A DNA stretch of 64,000 bases from Lewinellaceae bacterium (GTDB lineage: Bacteria; Bacteroidota; Bacteroidia; Chitinophagales; Saprospiraceae): NCBI GenBank assembly GCA_020636075.1, contig JACJYO010000006.1, positions 434,001 through 498,000 of the forward strand, written 5' to 3'. Positions 45,475-53,850 of the stretch are shown here, piece by piece. Numbering within the stretch: the stretch's first letter is position 1; each line of letters opens with the position of its first letter. The notes below the pieces were generated by a model that was given only the letters and a program-made list of their open reading frames with translations, ran no database searches and was not told the DNA's origin. The position numbers and the translations under genes were made by a program.

Positions 45475-47241
45475 ATGGAAAAGAATCGCGCCCGGTTGCG
45501 TAGGAAAACAGGGTTATTGTTGCTGGTCATTTATCTCGCGGTTGCCGGTTTTATGGTGATCGCCTATCTTATCCAAAATGACCTTGAACAGGACGGTATC
45601 GTGTACGACACGCAGTTGGAGCGCGGTATTACCACCTTGCTTTTTTGCCTGTTCTGGACGATCGCCAGTTATCAGTTGTACCGGAACATTATGCGGGCAT
45701 TTGACCAGCGCTCTCAATCTTTTGACGAGCAGGAAATGCGCATCCGCTCGGCCCACGAGGCGGCCCGGTTGCGCGAACAGTTTATGGCCAATATGAGTCA
45801 CGAGATTCGGACGCCCCTCAACGCGATCATCGGCTTTGCCGCACTGCTGAATCGGGAAAACCTCAGCGCCCGCCAACAAGAGTTGAATACCAACATCCGT
45901 ATAGCCAGTGAAAACCTGCTCGCCATTGTCAATGATATTCTCGATCTGTCGAAGATCGAAGCCGGCATGATCCCGCTGGAAAATACTGCCTTTGAACTGC
46001 CCGGTTTGCTGCGTTCCCTCAAACAACTTTTTGCCGCCAGAGCGGCAGAAAAAAAGCTGACGCTCGAACTCGACCTGGCAGCCGACCTGCCGGAACGCCT
46101 GCTCGGAGACCCTACCCGCCTCACCCAGATTTTGGTAAACCTGATTGGTAATGCGCTAAAATTCACGGAAAAAGGCAGTGTGCATCTGCGCGCAGGTGTA
46201 AGCCGGCAAGATGCCGAACATACCTGGTTGCAACTGTCGGTGGAGGATACGGGCATCGGCATTCCGGCCGATAAACTCGATCTGATTTTTGAACGCTTTA
46301 TCCAGGCCGACGCCGAAACTACGCGCCTGTACGGCGGTACCGGGTTGGGGCTGGCGATTGTCAAACAACTCGTAACGGCTATGAAGGGCAGCATCCGCGT
46401 TGAAAGTACGCCGGGGAAAGGCACCATTTTTACACTCGTCTTGCCCTTCCGGCAGGCAACGCAAGCCTCGGAAACCCTGCCGAAACCGGAGGAGAAAACC
46501 GAGATTCCGACGGGGGTCCGCTTGCTTGTCGTGGAAGACAATCCGATGAACCAACGCATGCTGCAGCTCCAGTTGGAAGCCTGGAACTTGCCATACACAC
46601 TGGCGGAAAACGGGCGTCGTGCGATTGAACTTCTGGAAAAATCACCCACCGCCTTTGACCTCATCCTGATGGATATTCAAATGCCGGAGATGGACGGTTA
46701 TGCAGCCACAAAATTTATCCGGGAGCAACTAAATCTGTCGGTGCCGATCATCGCCATGACAGCTCACGTGCTGGCCGGTGAACGCGAAAAATGCCTCCGC
46801 ATCGGTATGAACGGTTACGTCAGCAAACCGATCCGGGAGCAGGAATTGCTCGATCTGCTTGGGCAACAAATGCCCCGGTCTGTCGAATTGCCGGAACAAC
46901 CGCGGATCGATTACAACTACCTGTCGGAAACTTTTCAGGGCAATGCAGACCAATTGCAGGAACTGGCCGGAATTTTTCTGGAACAGGTAAATAAAGAAAT
47001 GACTGAAATCGCCGCAGCACTCGATGCCGCCCAACCCGATACCGCCGCCAGAATAGCCCACAGTATGAAAAGTACGGTCGGGTATATGGGCTATGCCCAA
47101 AATATCGGTCTTCAGCTGGCCCGTTTTGAGCAGCAGTGCCACAACAATCCGGATATTGGCCAGCTCCGGGCCGATTTTGCGCGCATCCGAAAAGCAGTCG
47201 GCTGGGCAAAGAGCCAGGTGGAAAAGGAATTTATCGGATAG
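45475..47241 (+). CDS. Hybrid sensor histidine kinase with receiver and Hpt domains
   Basis: A 588-aa inner-membrane phosphorelay protein. The start MEKNRARLRRKTG at 45475 is preferred over an ATG at 45358 that lies in a repeat. Two membrane segments (residues ~13-33 and ~46-66) enclose a very short loop, so no large sensory domain is present. HisKA carries the phospho-His109 in ANMSHEIRTPLNA. An HATPase domain follows (NLIGNALKF; DTGIGIP; GGTGLGLAI). The receiver has Asp400 in LILMDIQMPEMDGY. The C-terminal Hpt domain has His529 in ARIAHSMKS. The full His-Asp-His relay lies in one chain, so the output partner must be another regulator; none is adjacent apart from the LytTR gene 1.2 kb upstream. 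Confidence 0.95.
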   Translation: MEKNRARLRRKTGLLLLVIYLAVAGFMVIAYLIQNDLEQDGIVYDTQLERGITTLLFCLFWTIASYQLYRNIMRAFDQRSQSFDEQEMRIRSAHEAARLREQFMANMSHEIRTPLNAIIGFAALLNRENLSARQQELNTNIRIASENLLAIVNDILDLSKIEAGMIPLENTAFELPGLLRSLKQLFAARAAEKKLTLELDLAADLPERLLGDPTRLTQILVNLIGNALKFTEKGSVHLRAGVSRQDAEHTWLQLSVEDTGIGIPADKLDLIFERFIQADAETTRLYGGTGLGLAIVKQLVTAMKGSIRVESTPGKGTIFTLVLPFRQATQASETLPKPEEKTEIPTGVRLLVVEDNPMNQRMLQLQLEAWNLPYTLAENGRRAIELLEKSPTAFDLILMDIQMPEMDGYAATKFIREQLNLSVPIIAMTAHVLAGEREKCLRIGMNGYVSKPIREQELLDLLGQQMPRSVELPEQPRIDYNYLSETFQGNADQLQELAGIFLEQVNKEMTEIAAALDAAQPDTAARIAHSMKSTVGYMGYAQNIGLQLARFEQQCHNNPDIGQLRADFARIRKAVGWAKSQVEKEFIG

Positions 47242-47347
47242 ATTCCGCATCTTTGGTTCGCCAAAAAACACGGTCGAAAATTGATAGGGCAGGCGTTAGT
47301 TTACCTGATTTGGGCGCCAGCCGGACATTTAAACAAGAATTTTACAT

Positions 47348-49090
47348 TTGGAACCGCATCCGACGAAGAAACTCAACGAACTAGCCGCCACGGCAATTTG
47401 TGGCAACGATATCAGTTCCTCCTGCCTGTATGTTTCCGCTCTGGCCATAACCTATTCCGGGCAGTATGCCTGGCTCTCCCTGTTGATCGTGGCCGGGGTA
47501 TTGTATTTGTTTCGGCGGATTTATGGGGAGGTTGTCGGTGCATTACCGCTCAACGGCGGCGCCTACAATGCCTTGTTAAATACCACCAGCAAGTCGACGG
47601 CCTCCCTGGCCGCTACGCTGACGCTGTTGTCGTACATGGCAACCGCTGTTCTTTCGGCCAGCGAAGCCGTCCACTATGTGCACAGCATCTGGCACGAATT
47701 GCCTGTTGTTTTGTCCACGATCCTGTTGTTGGCTTTGTTTATGATCCTGACGATTCAGGGTATCGGCGAGTCTTCCAAAGTGGCTATTGGTATTTTTTTG
47801 TTTCACCTTTTTTCCCTGGTCCTGCTTGCGGCAGTATGCGGCACGTATATTCTGCAAAACGGCTTGGGCGTGCTGTTTGAAAATTACCAAACACCGGTGG
47901 AAGGCGGGATCACCATGGCGCTGTTTTTTGGCTTTTCAGCCGCTATGTTGGGCATTTCGGGTTTTGAAAGTTCGGCCAATTTCGTGGAAGAACAGGAAAA
48001 CGGGGTGTTCCCGAAAACGCTGCGCAACATGTGGATTGTGGTGAGCATTTTCAATCCATTGATGGCTTTTCTGGCATTGGCCATAGTCCCGGTAGCCGAT
48101 GTGCGTGTGAATCAGGAGGCGCTGCTGTCGTTTATGGGTGGGAAAGCCGGGGGCGACTGGCTGTCGGTGCTCATTTCGGTAGATGCGGCATTGGTGCTCA
48201 GTGGCGCTGTGTTGACCTCCTACATTGGCGTTGGCGGGCTTTTGGAGCGTATGACGCTCGACCGCATTCTGCCCAATTTTTTGCTGCGCAAAAATCGGAA
48301 CGGGTCCGCCTACTGGATCATAATTCTGTTTTTTTTGTTGGGCACCTCCATTTTTCTGCTCACCCGCGGAGAGTTGGGCGCACTGGCGGGAGTTTACACG
48401 ATTTCATTTTTATCTGTTATGGCCCTGTTTGGGCTGGGTAATATTTTACTCAAGGTCAGGCGCGCCAAATTGCCACGGCCCGAAAAAGCCCGGCCGGGGG
48501 CTATTTTCCTGGCCATTGTTGCTGTAGGTGTGGCATTGGCTGGAAATGCCATTATGAATCCGGCCTATTTGGGTGTCTTTTTGGAGTATTTCATCCCGGC
48601 GTCGATTGTTGTGGGCGTAATGCTCAACCGCACGAAACTGCTGTGGGCGGTATTGAAGGTGATCAAGTACCTGTTTGAGCCGGTGGAACGATTTGTGAAA
48701 AATGCCAACCGTGGGATTATTCGCCTGATCGTCGAGATCAATGCCCAGGAATTTGTCTTTTTTACCAATCACGACGATGTGGCCACCCTCAACCGCGTGA
48801 TGTTGTACATTCGAAAAAACGAACATACCCGGAAGTTGAAAATTGTAACCGTACTCGAAAAAGGCGAAACAATCCCGGCGCGGCTCGCCAGCGATATCGA
48901 AGTGCTCGACCGCCAATACCCGAGTATTGATATTGAGTTCATAACGATGGAAGGCATCTTTGGCCCGCAGCTCATTAAAGAACTATCGGAGCAGTGGAAA
49001 ATTCCCATCAACTTTATGTTTATCGGCTCTCCGGGTGATCATTTCCCTTACCGCATTGAAGAACTGGGCGGCGTTCGGCTTATCATTTGA
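47348..49090 (+). CDS. APC-superfamily permease with C-terminal cytosolic domain
   Basis: A 580-aa inner-membrane transporter of the amino acid/polyamine/organocation superfamily. The start is a TTG at 47348: an in-frame stop lies at 47330 and no ATG precedes the conserved opening NELAATAICGNDISSSCLYV. About 12 hydrophobic segments cover residues ~25-440 (for example YAWLSLLIVAGVLYLF; GGAYNALLNT, the typical loop; FGFSAAMLGISGFESSANFV). The last ~130 residues are soluble (FVFFTNHDDVATLNRVMLYI ... KIPINFMFIGSPGDHFPYRI), possibly a nucleotide- or ligand-sensing domain (inference). The substrate is unknown. The channel-like gene follows with a 2-bp gap. Confidence 0.88.
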   Translation: MEPHPTKKLNELAATAICGNDISSSCLYVSALAITYSGQYAWLSLLIVAGVLYLFRRIYGEVVGALPLNGGAYNALLNTTSKSTASLAATLTLLSYMATAVLSASEAVHYVHSIWHELPVVLSTILLLALFMILTIQGIGESSKVAIGIFLFHLFSLVLLAAVCGTYILQNGLGVLFENYQTPVEGGITMALFFGFSAAMLGISGFESSANFVEEQENGVFPKTLRNMWIVVSIFNPLMAFLALAIVPVADVRVNQEALLSFMGGKAGGDWLSVLISVDAALVLSGAVLTSYIGVGGLLERMTLDRILPNFLLRKNRNGSAYWIIILFFLLGTSIFLLTRGELGALAGVYTISFLSVMALFGLGNILLKVRRAKLPRPEKARPGAIFLAIVAVGVALAGNAIMNPAYLGVFLEYFIPASIVVGVMLNRTKLLWAVLKVIKYLFEPVERFVKNANRGIIRLIVEINAQEFVFFTNHDDVATLNRVMLYIRKNEHTRKLKIVTVLEKGETIPARLASDIEVLDRQYPSIDIEFITMEGIFGPQLIKELSEQWKIPINFMFIGSPGDHFPYRIEELGGVRLII

Positions 49091-49092
49091 TT

Positions 49093-49635
49093 ATGCTGCA
49101 GAAAGGGCATTTGCATCAAATGCGCCAGGTATGGCCCTTTGCGATCGTACTGATCGCGGGTGTGCTGATCTTTTTAATGGACCTGTACAGCCTTGCCGAT
49201 CCGTTTTGGCGCGAACTGGTATTGGCCGTAGTGAGTATTAGCAAATCAGTGTGGTTTGTCTGGTTTGTGATCCGCCGCATCCGGATAAGCACGCAACACG
49301 ATTTTTTCTTTCATGAATTTATGGCCTTTATCGGGGTCAGCATTTTGCTTTTTGTGTTGTCGTACGCCGTCGACTATTACTGTTTGTACCAGATACGGCC
49401 CAATGCCTTTATTGGACTTCCGGTCAAGCAAAACCTGCTGGACGACTTCATTACGTTTTTCTATTTCAGCGTCACCAATTTCACCACGGCAGGTTTGGGT
49501 GACATTACCCCCAATACTGCCAGTGCCCGCATATTTATCGCTTCCGAACTGGTGATCTCTTTTTTCTTCACCATTTTTATTATTGCCAACCTGGCTATGT
49601 TGCGGGATTCGTTTGCCCGGCATGAGAAAAATTAA
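49093..49635 (+). CDS. Two-pore-helix K+-channel-like membrane protein
   Basis: A 180-aa protein with about four membrane segments (WPFAIVLIAGVLIFLMDLY; LVLAVVSISKSVWFVWFVI; FMAFIGVSILLFVLSYAVDY; FIASELVISFFFTIFIIANL). Before the last one lies a pore-helix/filter segment FFYFSVTNFTTAGLGDITPN. It has the build of the Ion_trans_2 pore, but the filter reads TTAGLGD where K+ channels have TVGYGD. The ATG at 49093 is used; a TTG at 49087 would overlap the permease stop. It is translationally close to the APC permease, so the two may act together in ion or solute balance (inference). Confidence 0.8.
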   Translation: MLQKGHLHQMRQVWPFAIVLIAGVLIFLMDLYSLADPFWRELVLAVVSISKSVWFVWFVIRRIRISTQHDFFFHEFMAFIGVSILLFVLSYAVDYYCLYQIRPNAFIGLPVKQNLLDDFITFFYFSVTNFTTAGLGDITPNTASARIFIASELVISFFFTIFIIANLAMLRDSFARHEKN

Positions 49636-49756
49636 GCGGTTCGCATTTCGGGCGCACAAAATTTTTCCCAGGCTGTAACCTTTCCAAACACCTTGCTGTC
49701 AGAGTGGAAAAGAACAAACAAAAACCACTCTTATTCATCAAAAAAAACAAGTTATC

Positions 49757-50116
49757 ATGCACGAAGGAATTGTTGCACTGTTTATCCCGATCACGATCAG
49801 CCTGGGTGTTTTTCTCATGATTTGGGGCATCCGCTATCTGGAAAACAAAGAGAATATGGCCATGATCGAAAAAGGCATGGAGCCTGTTCGCCGCCGCCGT
49901 CATTCCGACCCAACGCGCACCCTTAAAAACAGCCTGATGTTTATCGGCGCAGGTCTGGGCTTATTGCTGGCCTTGTTTTTCAGCAACATGTTCGGCCTGG
50001 AAGATGGTGAACGCACGGGGGTATTCTTTGCGCTCATTGCTATCTTTGGCGGCCTGGGAATGTTGTTTTCCTACGTCTACGAGCGCCGTAATCCACCGGT
50101 AGATCCGGAAGGCTAA
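49757..50116 (+). CDS. DUF6249-type small membrane protein
   Basis: A 119-aa protein with an N-terminal membrane helix (IVALFIPITISLGVFLMIWG), a charged stretch with the typical ENMAMIEKGMEPVRRRR, and two more membrane helices (LMFIGAGLGLLLALFF; GVFFALIAIFGGLGMLFSYV). This layout fits the DUF6249 family found across Bacteroidota, often near ECF sigma factor genes, though none is adjacent here. A strong terminator follows. Function is unknown. Confidence 0.85.
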   Translation: MHEGIVALFIPITISLGVFLMIWGIRYLENKENMAMIEKGMEPVRRRRHSDPTRTLKNSLMFIGAGLGLLLALFFSNMFGLEDGERTGVFFALIAIFGGLGMLFSYVYERRNPPVDPEG

Positions 50117-50139
50117 TCAAGTCATCGTTTTTGGATAAA

Positions 50140-50187
50140 TAAACCTGTCGTTGTGGGTATCAGACCGCAACGACAGGTTTATTTTTG
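50140..50187 (+). terminator. Intrinsic terminator after the DUF6249 gene
   Basis: A perfect stem, taaacctgtcgttg paired with its complement caacgacaggttta, is followed by tttttg. Confidence 0.92.
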
Positions 50188-50199
50188 TCAAAAAAACAC

Positions 50200-51066
50200 A
50201 TGGAAACACCCTGGATAAACGCCGGCCTTTATCCCTTTCAATCCAGGTATTTGGAACTGGAGGGGCATAAAATGCACTACATCGATGAAGGCGCCGGCCC
50301 GGTAATTCTGTTTTCACATGGTACCCCCGAATGGTCCTTCGGCTGGCGCGATGTCGTGCGGGGGCTGCGCGATCGCTTTCGCTGCATTGCGCCCGACTTG
50401 CTGGGATTTGGTTTGTCAGACAAACCCACGGATGTCGATTACTCGGTGGCTGCACATGCCCGGCGCATGGCGCTTTTTATTGAAAAACTAGGTCTGCGCG
50501 ATTTTCACATTGTGGGCAACGATTTCGGCCTGTCCATTGCTTTTGACTATGCCATCCGCCATCCGGAAAACGTGCAAAAACTCAGCCTGTTCAACGGGTG
50601 GATGTGGCCATTGGACACCGATCCGCATTATGCCCGGCCGGCGCGCTGGATGCAAAGCTGGTTGGGACGGCTGTTGTACCTGCGGTTTAATTTTCCGGTC
50701 AACCTGATCATGCCCGCCGCTTTTGGCGATAAAAAGAAACTAACACCCGAAGTACACCGCCACTATAAAATGGTACTGCCCAGGCCTGTCGACCGAAAGG
50801 CCGCGTACGCCTTTTCCGGCGAGTTGCTGAACGCATCCGGGTTTTGGGCGGATCAATGGCGCCAGGTGCACGTTTTGGCGGATAAACCCTGCCTGATCTT
50901 TTGGGGAATGCGCGACAGCTTTGTGCCACCGTATGAACTTGAAAAATGGGAAAAAGCGCTGCCAAATGCCAGCGTGATCCGCTTCGAAAATGCAGGCCAT
51001 TTTGTGCAGGAGGAGGAGCCTGAATGTATGGTAGCGGAGCTGGCAGGGCATTTCGGGGGAGCGTAA
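50200..51066 (+). CDS. Alpha/beta hydrolase, haloalkane-dehalogenase-like
   Basis: A 288-aa cytosolic hydrolase. The oxyanion region HGTPEWSFGWRDVV and the overall layout match haloalkane dehalogenases and related epoxide hydrolases. The candidate triad is the nucleophile Asp108 in VGNDFGLSIA, the acid Asp239 in WGMRDSFVPP, and His267 in NAGHFVQEE. In true dehalogenases the nucleophile is followed by the halide-binding Trp (DWG); here it is Phe (DFG). Dehalogenase activity is therefore doubtful and another ester or epoxide substrate is possible. The start ATG at 50200 is just after a terminator. It is a single gene followed by a family A hairpin. Confidence 0.85.
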   Translation: METPWINAGLYPFQSRYLELEGHKMHYIDEGAGPVILFSHGTPEWSFGWRDVVRGLRDRFRCIAPDLLGFGLSDKPTDVDYSVAAHARRMALFIEKLGLRDFHIVGNDFGLSIAFDYAIRHPENVQKLSLFNGWMWPLDTDPHYARPARWMQSWLGRLLYLRFNFPVNLIMPAAFGDKKKLTPEVHRHYKMVLPRPVDRKAAYAFSGELLNASGFWADQWRQVHVLADKPCLIFWGMRDSFVPPYELEKWEKALPNASVIRFENAGHFVQEEEPECMVAELAGHFGGA

Positions 51067-51079
51067 TCTTATTGGTAAC

Positions 51080-51112
51080 AGTGAGGGGGTGACTCGAAGT
51101 CACCCACTCACT
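51080..51112. repeat. Palindrome (family A), second copy
   Basis: agtgagggggtgact (51080-51094) pairs with agtcacccactcact (51098-51112) around cga, with one mismatch. Compare 1247-1279. Confidence 0.78.
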
Positions 51113-51139
51113 TGGCCCCGTTCAATCAAACTGGAATAT

Positions 51140-51240
51140 AAGATAGGGCGTTTGTTTTTCGGCGGATAATCCGCCTTCGCCAAGGCTTTTATTGAATAGT
51201 CGGATAATCCGCCTTTGCCAAGGCTACGGCGGATAAAAAA
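51140..51240. repeat. Short repeats of the ggataatccgcc type
   Basis: cggataatccgcctt...gccaaggct occurs twice (from about 51160 and 51200), ending in aaggctacggcggata. The composition resembles the gcctacggcgg repeats after the two adhesin genes. Confidence 0.6.
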
Positions 51241-51271
51241 AACGAGCGCCTGACTTACGTCGGGCGCCCGA
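51235..51271 (-). terminator. Intrinsic terminator for the leftward small gene
   Basis: Read on the - strand, gggcgcccgac, loop gtaa, gtcaggcgctcg, then a run of seven or more T. Confidence 0.82.
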
Positions 51272-51293
51272 AAACCTCCGTGTTATTGCTCTG

Positions 51294-51554
51294 CTATGGT
51301 ATTCTCTTTTTGCCTGCAGCCTTGCCTTTCGGAGCGCGGATGCACACTTCGGGCAAGTGCAGGGTACGGTTTTGGTTCGGAGCAGGATAAATGCAGTTTC
51401 CGGAAAGTTTGCTCTTCGGAGCGGCGGCTTCCAGAACCGGCATGGAGCGTGTTTCGATGTATTGGGCAAGCGCGTTGTCCAGCCAAACCAGCAAGCTGGA
51501 AAAAGACAGGGTAACAATGCTTGCAACCAAAAGCATGTTCTTTTTGAAGGTCAT
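51294..51554 (-). CDS. Small hypothetical exported protein
   Basis: An 86-aa protein with no recognised family. The start MTFKKNMLLVASIVTLSF gives a signal peptide or single membrane anchor (residues ~5-25), followed by WLDNALAQYIETRSMPVLEA and a basic tail with two Cys (SGNCIYPAPN; PEVCIRAPKGKAAGKK). A longer frame upstream adds 20 unlikely residues. A strong leftward terminator lies 23 bp downstream, which supports a real gene. Function is unknown. Confidence 0.6.
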   Translation of the reverse strand: MTFKKNMLLVASIVTLSFSSLLVWLDNALAQYIETRSMPVLEAAAPKSKLSGNCIYPAPNQNRTLHLPEVCIRAPKGKAAGKKRIP

Positions 51555-51930
51555 GGGTTTCAATAAATTAACAACCTGGAAAGTAGATTTGGAAGGAGGA
51601 TGACAACCGGACAACTGCGCTGAATTGGTGGCATAGGTGCGGTTGCAAACAGTTAGATCAATAGACAGCCCCGGATGCCGCCAGGTTGCAATGGTCGGGC
51701 GTGAAAAGGGCCATTCTGGGATCGGGAACGGGTTTTAACGGCTGAACGGTTTGTTTTTATGGACGAATTGGGCTGATTGCAATTCCCATTCAGCATGATT
51801 TGAATACTGGATTTGACTTTAGGCTCCGCCTGAAAATATGAACAACCGCAATTGTTTTTCTCTGTTCAATAATCCAAACCAGTTCCAATTCGTTTGTTAA
51901 CAAAACAAACCAGATACAAACGTTTCAAAC
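51555..51930. other. Intergenic region between divergent small gene and haloperoxidase-like gene
   Basis: 376 bp without a gene. The last ~100 bp is AT-rich (ttcgtttgttaacaaaacaaa, a palindromic run) and should hold the promoter of the 51931 gene. No repeat family member is seen. Confidence 0.4.
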
Positions 51931-53307
51931 ATGCACAGAACCATTGTAATCCTACTGGCCCTTTTTGTGGCCTCCACACTCGCCGCCCAGCAATCCAACA
52001 AGAGCAAGTCCAAGGATCGTTATCGTGAAAAAGATATGCCATCGCAAGTCGATGTCGATGCTGCCATAGATCAGTATGGCACCCTGCGTGCCCTGGCCGA
52101 GCAACATCTGCGCCCGACAACGCTGGCGCTCTCCTATGCCATGCTTTCCAATAATACCAGCGCTCCGGTCGCGAGTCGCTGTTTTGCCTATTCCATGTTG
52201 GCCGGTTATGAAACCACAGCGCGGTACCAATCGAAAGTTTCCTCCCTGCACGGCATGCTGCGCGGTATGCCGATCATGCTCAGTTTCACACCTGCCGATT
52301 CTGTTTTCTATCCGTTTGCTGCGCTGTACGCCATACTCGAAACCGGTAAAAATCTGTTGCCTTCCGGTTACCAGCTGGCCCAACAACAAACTGCGCTGGA
52401 ACAGTCATTCCGGCAAAACGGCCTGCGCGAAGCATTCATTACCCATTCCAAAAAAGCAGCAACGGACATTACGCAGTTGGTGCTCGACTTTGCCCGCGCC
52501 GATGGCTATGCCCGCCTGGCAAGTTATCCGGCCTACCAGGCGGAGAATACTTCGGGCAACTGGAGCGCTTCGAATGCTCCGGCTGTTGAGCCCTATTGGG
52601 CTTACCTGCGACCTTTTATTCTGGATGGCCCCCAGCAAATTGCAAATCCGGCGCCTGCGAATTACGACCTTAATCCCGCCAGCCCCTTCCGGGCGCTCAC
52701 GCAGGAGGTGTATGACATCAGTCGAACCATGGTGCCCGAGCAGTACGCCGTGGCCTACTTCTGGGCCTGCGACCAGACTGCCAGCAGCCAACCGGGGGGT
52801 ACGCGTATCCCACCGGCAGGGCGTTGGATGAATATTGCAGGCTTGGTTTGCGAGCAACAACGCGTGCCTATGATCACCGCCCTGAAAGTGCAAACCATGC
52901 TGGCCCTGACCCTGGCCGATGCAACTATTGCCTGCTGGGAAGAAAAATACCGCGTACAACGCATCCGGCCTCAAACGGCCATTAACCAGATGATCGATGC
53001 CAACTGGCGTCCGGTACTCAATGCTCCGGCATGTCCGGCTGGTGCCGATCTGCAAAGTGTCGTTTCAGCGGCAGCAGCCGAAATTTTGAGCCGCACCCTG
53101 GGCGATAATATTCCGGTGGCAGATAATACCGAGGCGGCGTTTGGTGTGCCGACGCGTCAGTATCCGACGATTCGACTTGCTGCGGAAGAGGCAGCCTGGT
53201 CGGGCTTGTTCGGCGGGATTTCCTATCGGGATGACGTGCTTGCCGGGCAGCAAACCGGAAAAAAAGCGGCACAACTCATGTTGCAACGTTGGCCAGTGGG
53301 ACAGTAG
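51931..53307 (+). CDS. Vanadium-haloperoxidase/PAP2-like protein with degenerate active site
   Basis: A 458-aa exported protein (signal peptide ends near TLAAQ). The C-terminal half aligns with the vanadium-dependent haloperoxidase/PAP2 fold. Lys339 and Arg346 are kept in KYRVQRIRP (the K-x6-RP motif). The SGH loop, normally PSGHA, reads PAGAD (Ala370 and Ala372 in place of Ser and His). The last motif, normally SRxxGGIHF, reads SGLFGGISY (Gly425 in place of Arg, Ser431 in place of the vanadate-ligand His). Four of six core residues are thus lost, so it is probably a catalytically dead or re-purposed member. The flanking scaffold is intact (RLAAEEAAW; TGKKAAQLML), so decay to a pseudogene is unlikely. 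Confidence 0.8.
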   Translation: MHRTIVILLALFVASTLAAQQSNKSKSKDRYREKDMPSQVDVDAAIDQYGTLRALAEQHLRPTTLALSYAMLSNNTSAPVASRCFAYSMLAGYETTARYQSKVSSLHGMLRGMPIMLSFTPADSVFYPFAALYAILETGKNLLPSGYQLAQQQTALEQSFRQNGLREAFITHSKKAATDITQLVLDFARADGYARLASYPAYQAENTSGNWSASNAPAVEPYWAYLRPFILDGPQQIANPAPANYDLNPASPFRALTQEVYDISRTMVPEQYAVAYFWACDQTASSQPGGTRIPPAGRWMNIAGLVCEQQRVPMITALKVQTMLALTLADATIACWEEKYRVQRIRPQTAINQMIDANWRPVLNAPACPAGADLQSVVSAAAAEILSRTLGDNIPVADNTEAAFGVPTRQYPTIRLAAEEAAWSGLFGGISYRDDVLAGQQTGKKAAQLMLQRWPVGQ

Positions 53308-53320
53308 GTTGTGGGGGGTA

Positions 53321-53759
53321 AGTGAGGGGGTGACTGCCAGTCTAATGTCGTCAACTTAGTACTACTTTGTCACTTTAAAGTTGCCGCACCCGAAAAAACA
53401 AGTAATGTCGAATATCGAACGCCCAATGTCCAATTTCGAAGTAGTTTGATCCGAAGAAGGGATGAACTGGATAAACAAAATGCGAAAAAAGTGCTGTGCC
53501 CACAATCAAAACACTTCGAAATTGGACATTGGGCGTTCGATATTCGACATTCAATACCACAGTGTTTAAAGTAACAAAGTAGTATTAGCAAGTTGGAACG
53601 CGGATGCCGCGGATGTAAACAACGCGGATTGCCGCAGATTTTTTAAAAAAAATCAGTGTAAATCCGTGTTCCCGCTGAAAGCGGGATCGGCGTCATCCGC
53701 GTTCCATTGAAGAGTACACGCTAAGTTGACGACATTAGACTGCCAGTCACCGCCTCACT
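53321..53759. repeat. Nested inverted-repeat element inserted in a family A hairpin
   Basis: The 39-bp arms at 53321-53359 and 53721-53759 are complementary except at one base. The outermost ~20 bp of each arm is half of a family A hairpin (compare 1247-1279), so the inner part (from taatgtcgtcaactta to its complement) has been inserted there, leaving gactgccagtc on both sides as a possible target duplication. Inside sits a family C palindrome (53360-53585, own ends tactactttgt.actttaaa) and a 130-bp stretch with gcggat/atccgc repeats (53590-53705). Confidence 0.78.
53360..53585. repeat. Palindromic repeat (family C), copy 2
   Basis: The terminal arms gtactactttgtcactttaaa (53359-53379) and its complement (53565-53585) have two mismatches. 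The inner arms aatgtcgaatatcgaacgcc and their complement repeat those of 44981-45217. Confidence 0.82.
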
Positions 53760-53850
53760 AGTAGAGCCACTTGTTTGTGAAGTTGTCGTTTCAATTTGTG
53801 GCAATATTCCCGGAGTGTTTATTTTGCATTCAAAACGCAACAGTTTCACC

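Noticed and set aside
53321..53759. Inverted-repeat element considered as an insertion sequence
   Set aside because: No transposase frame of useful length lies between the arms; it can at most be a non-autonomous element.
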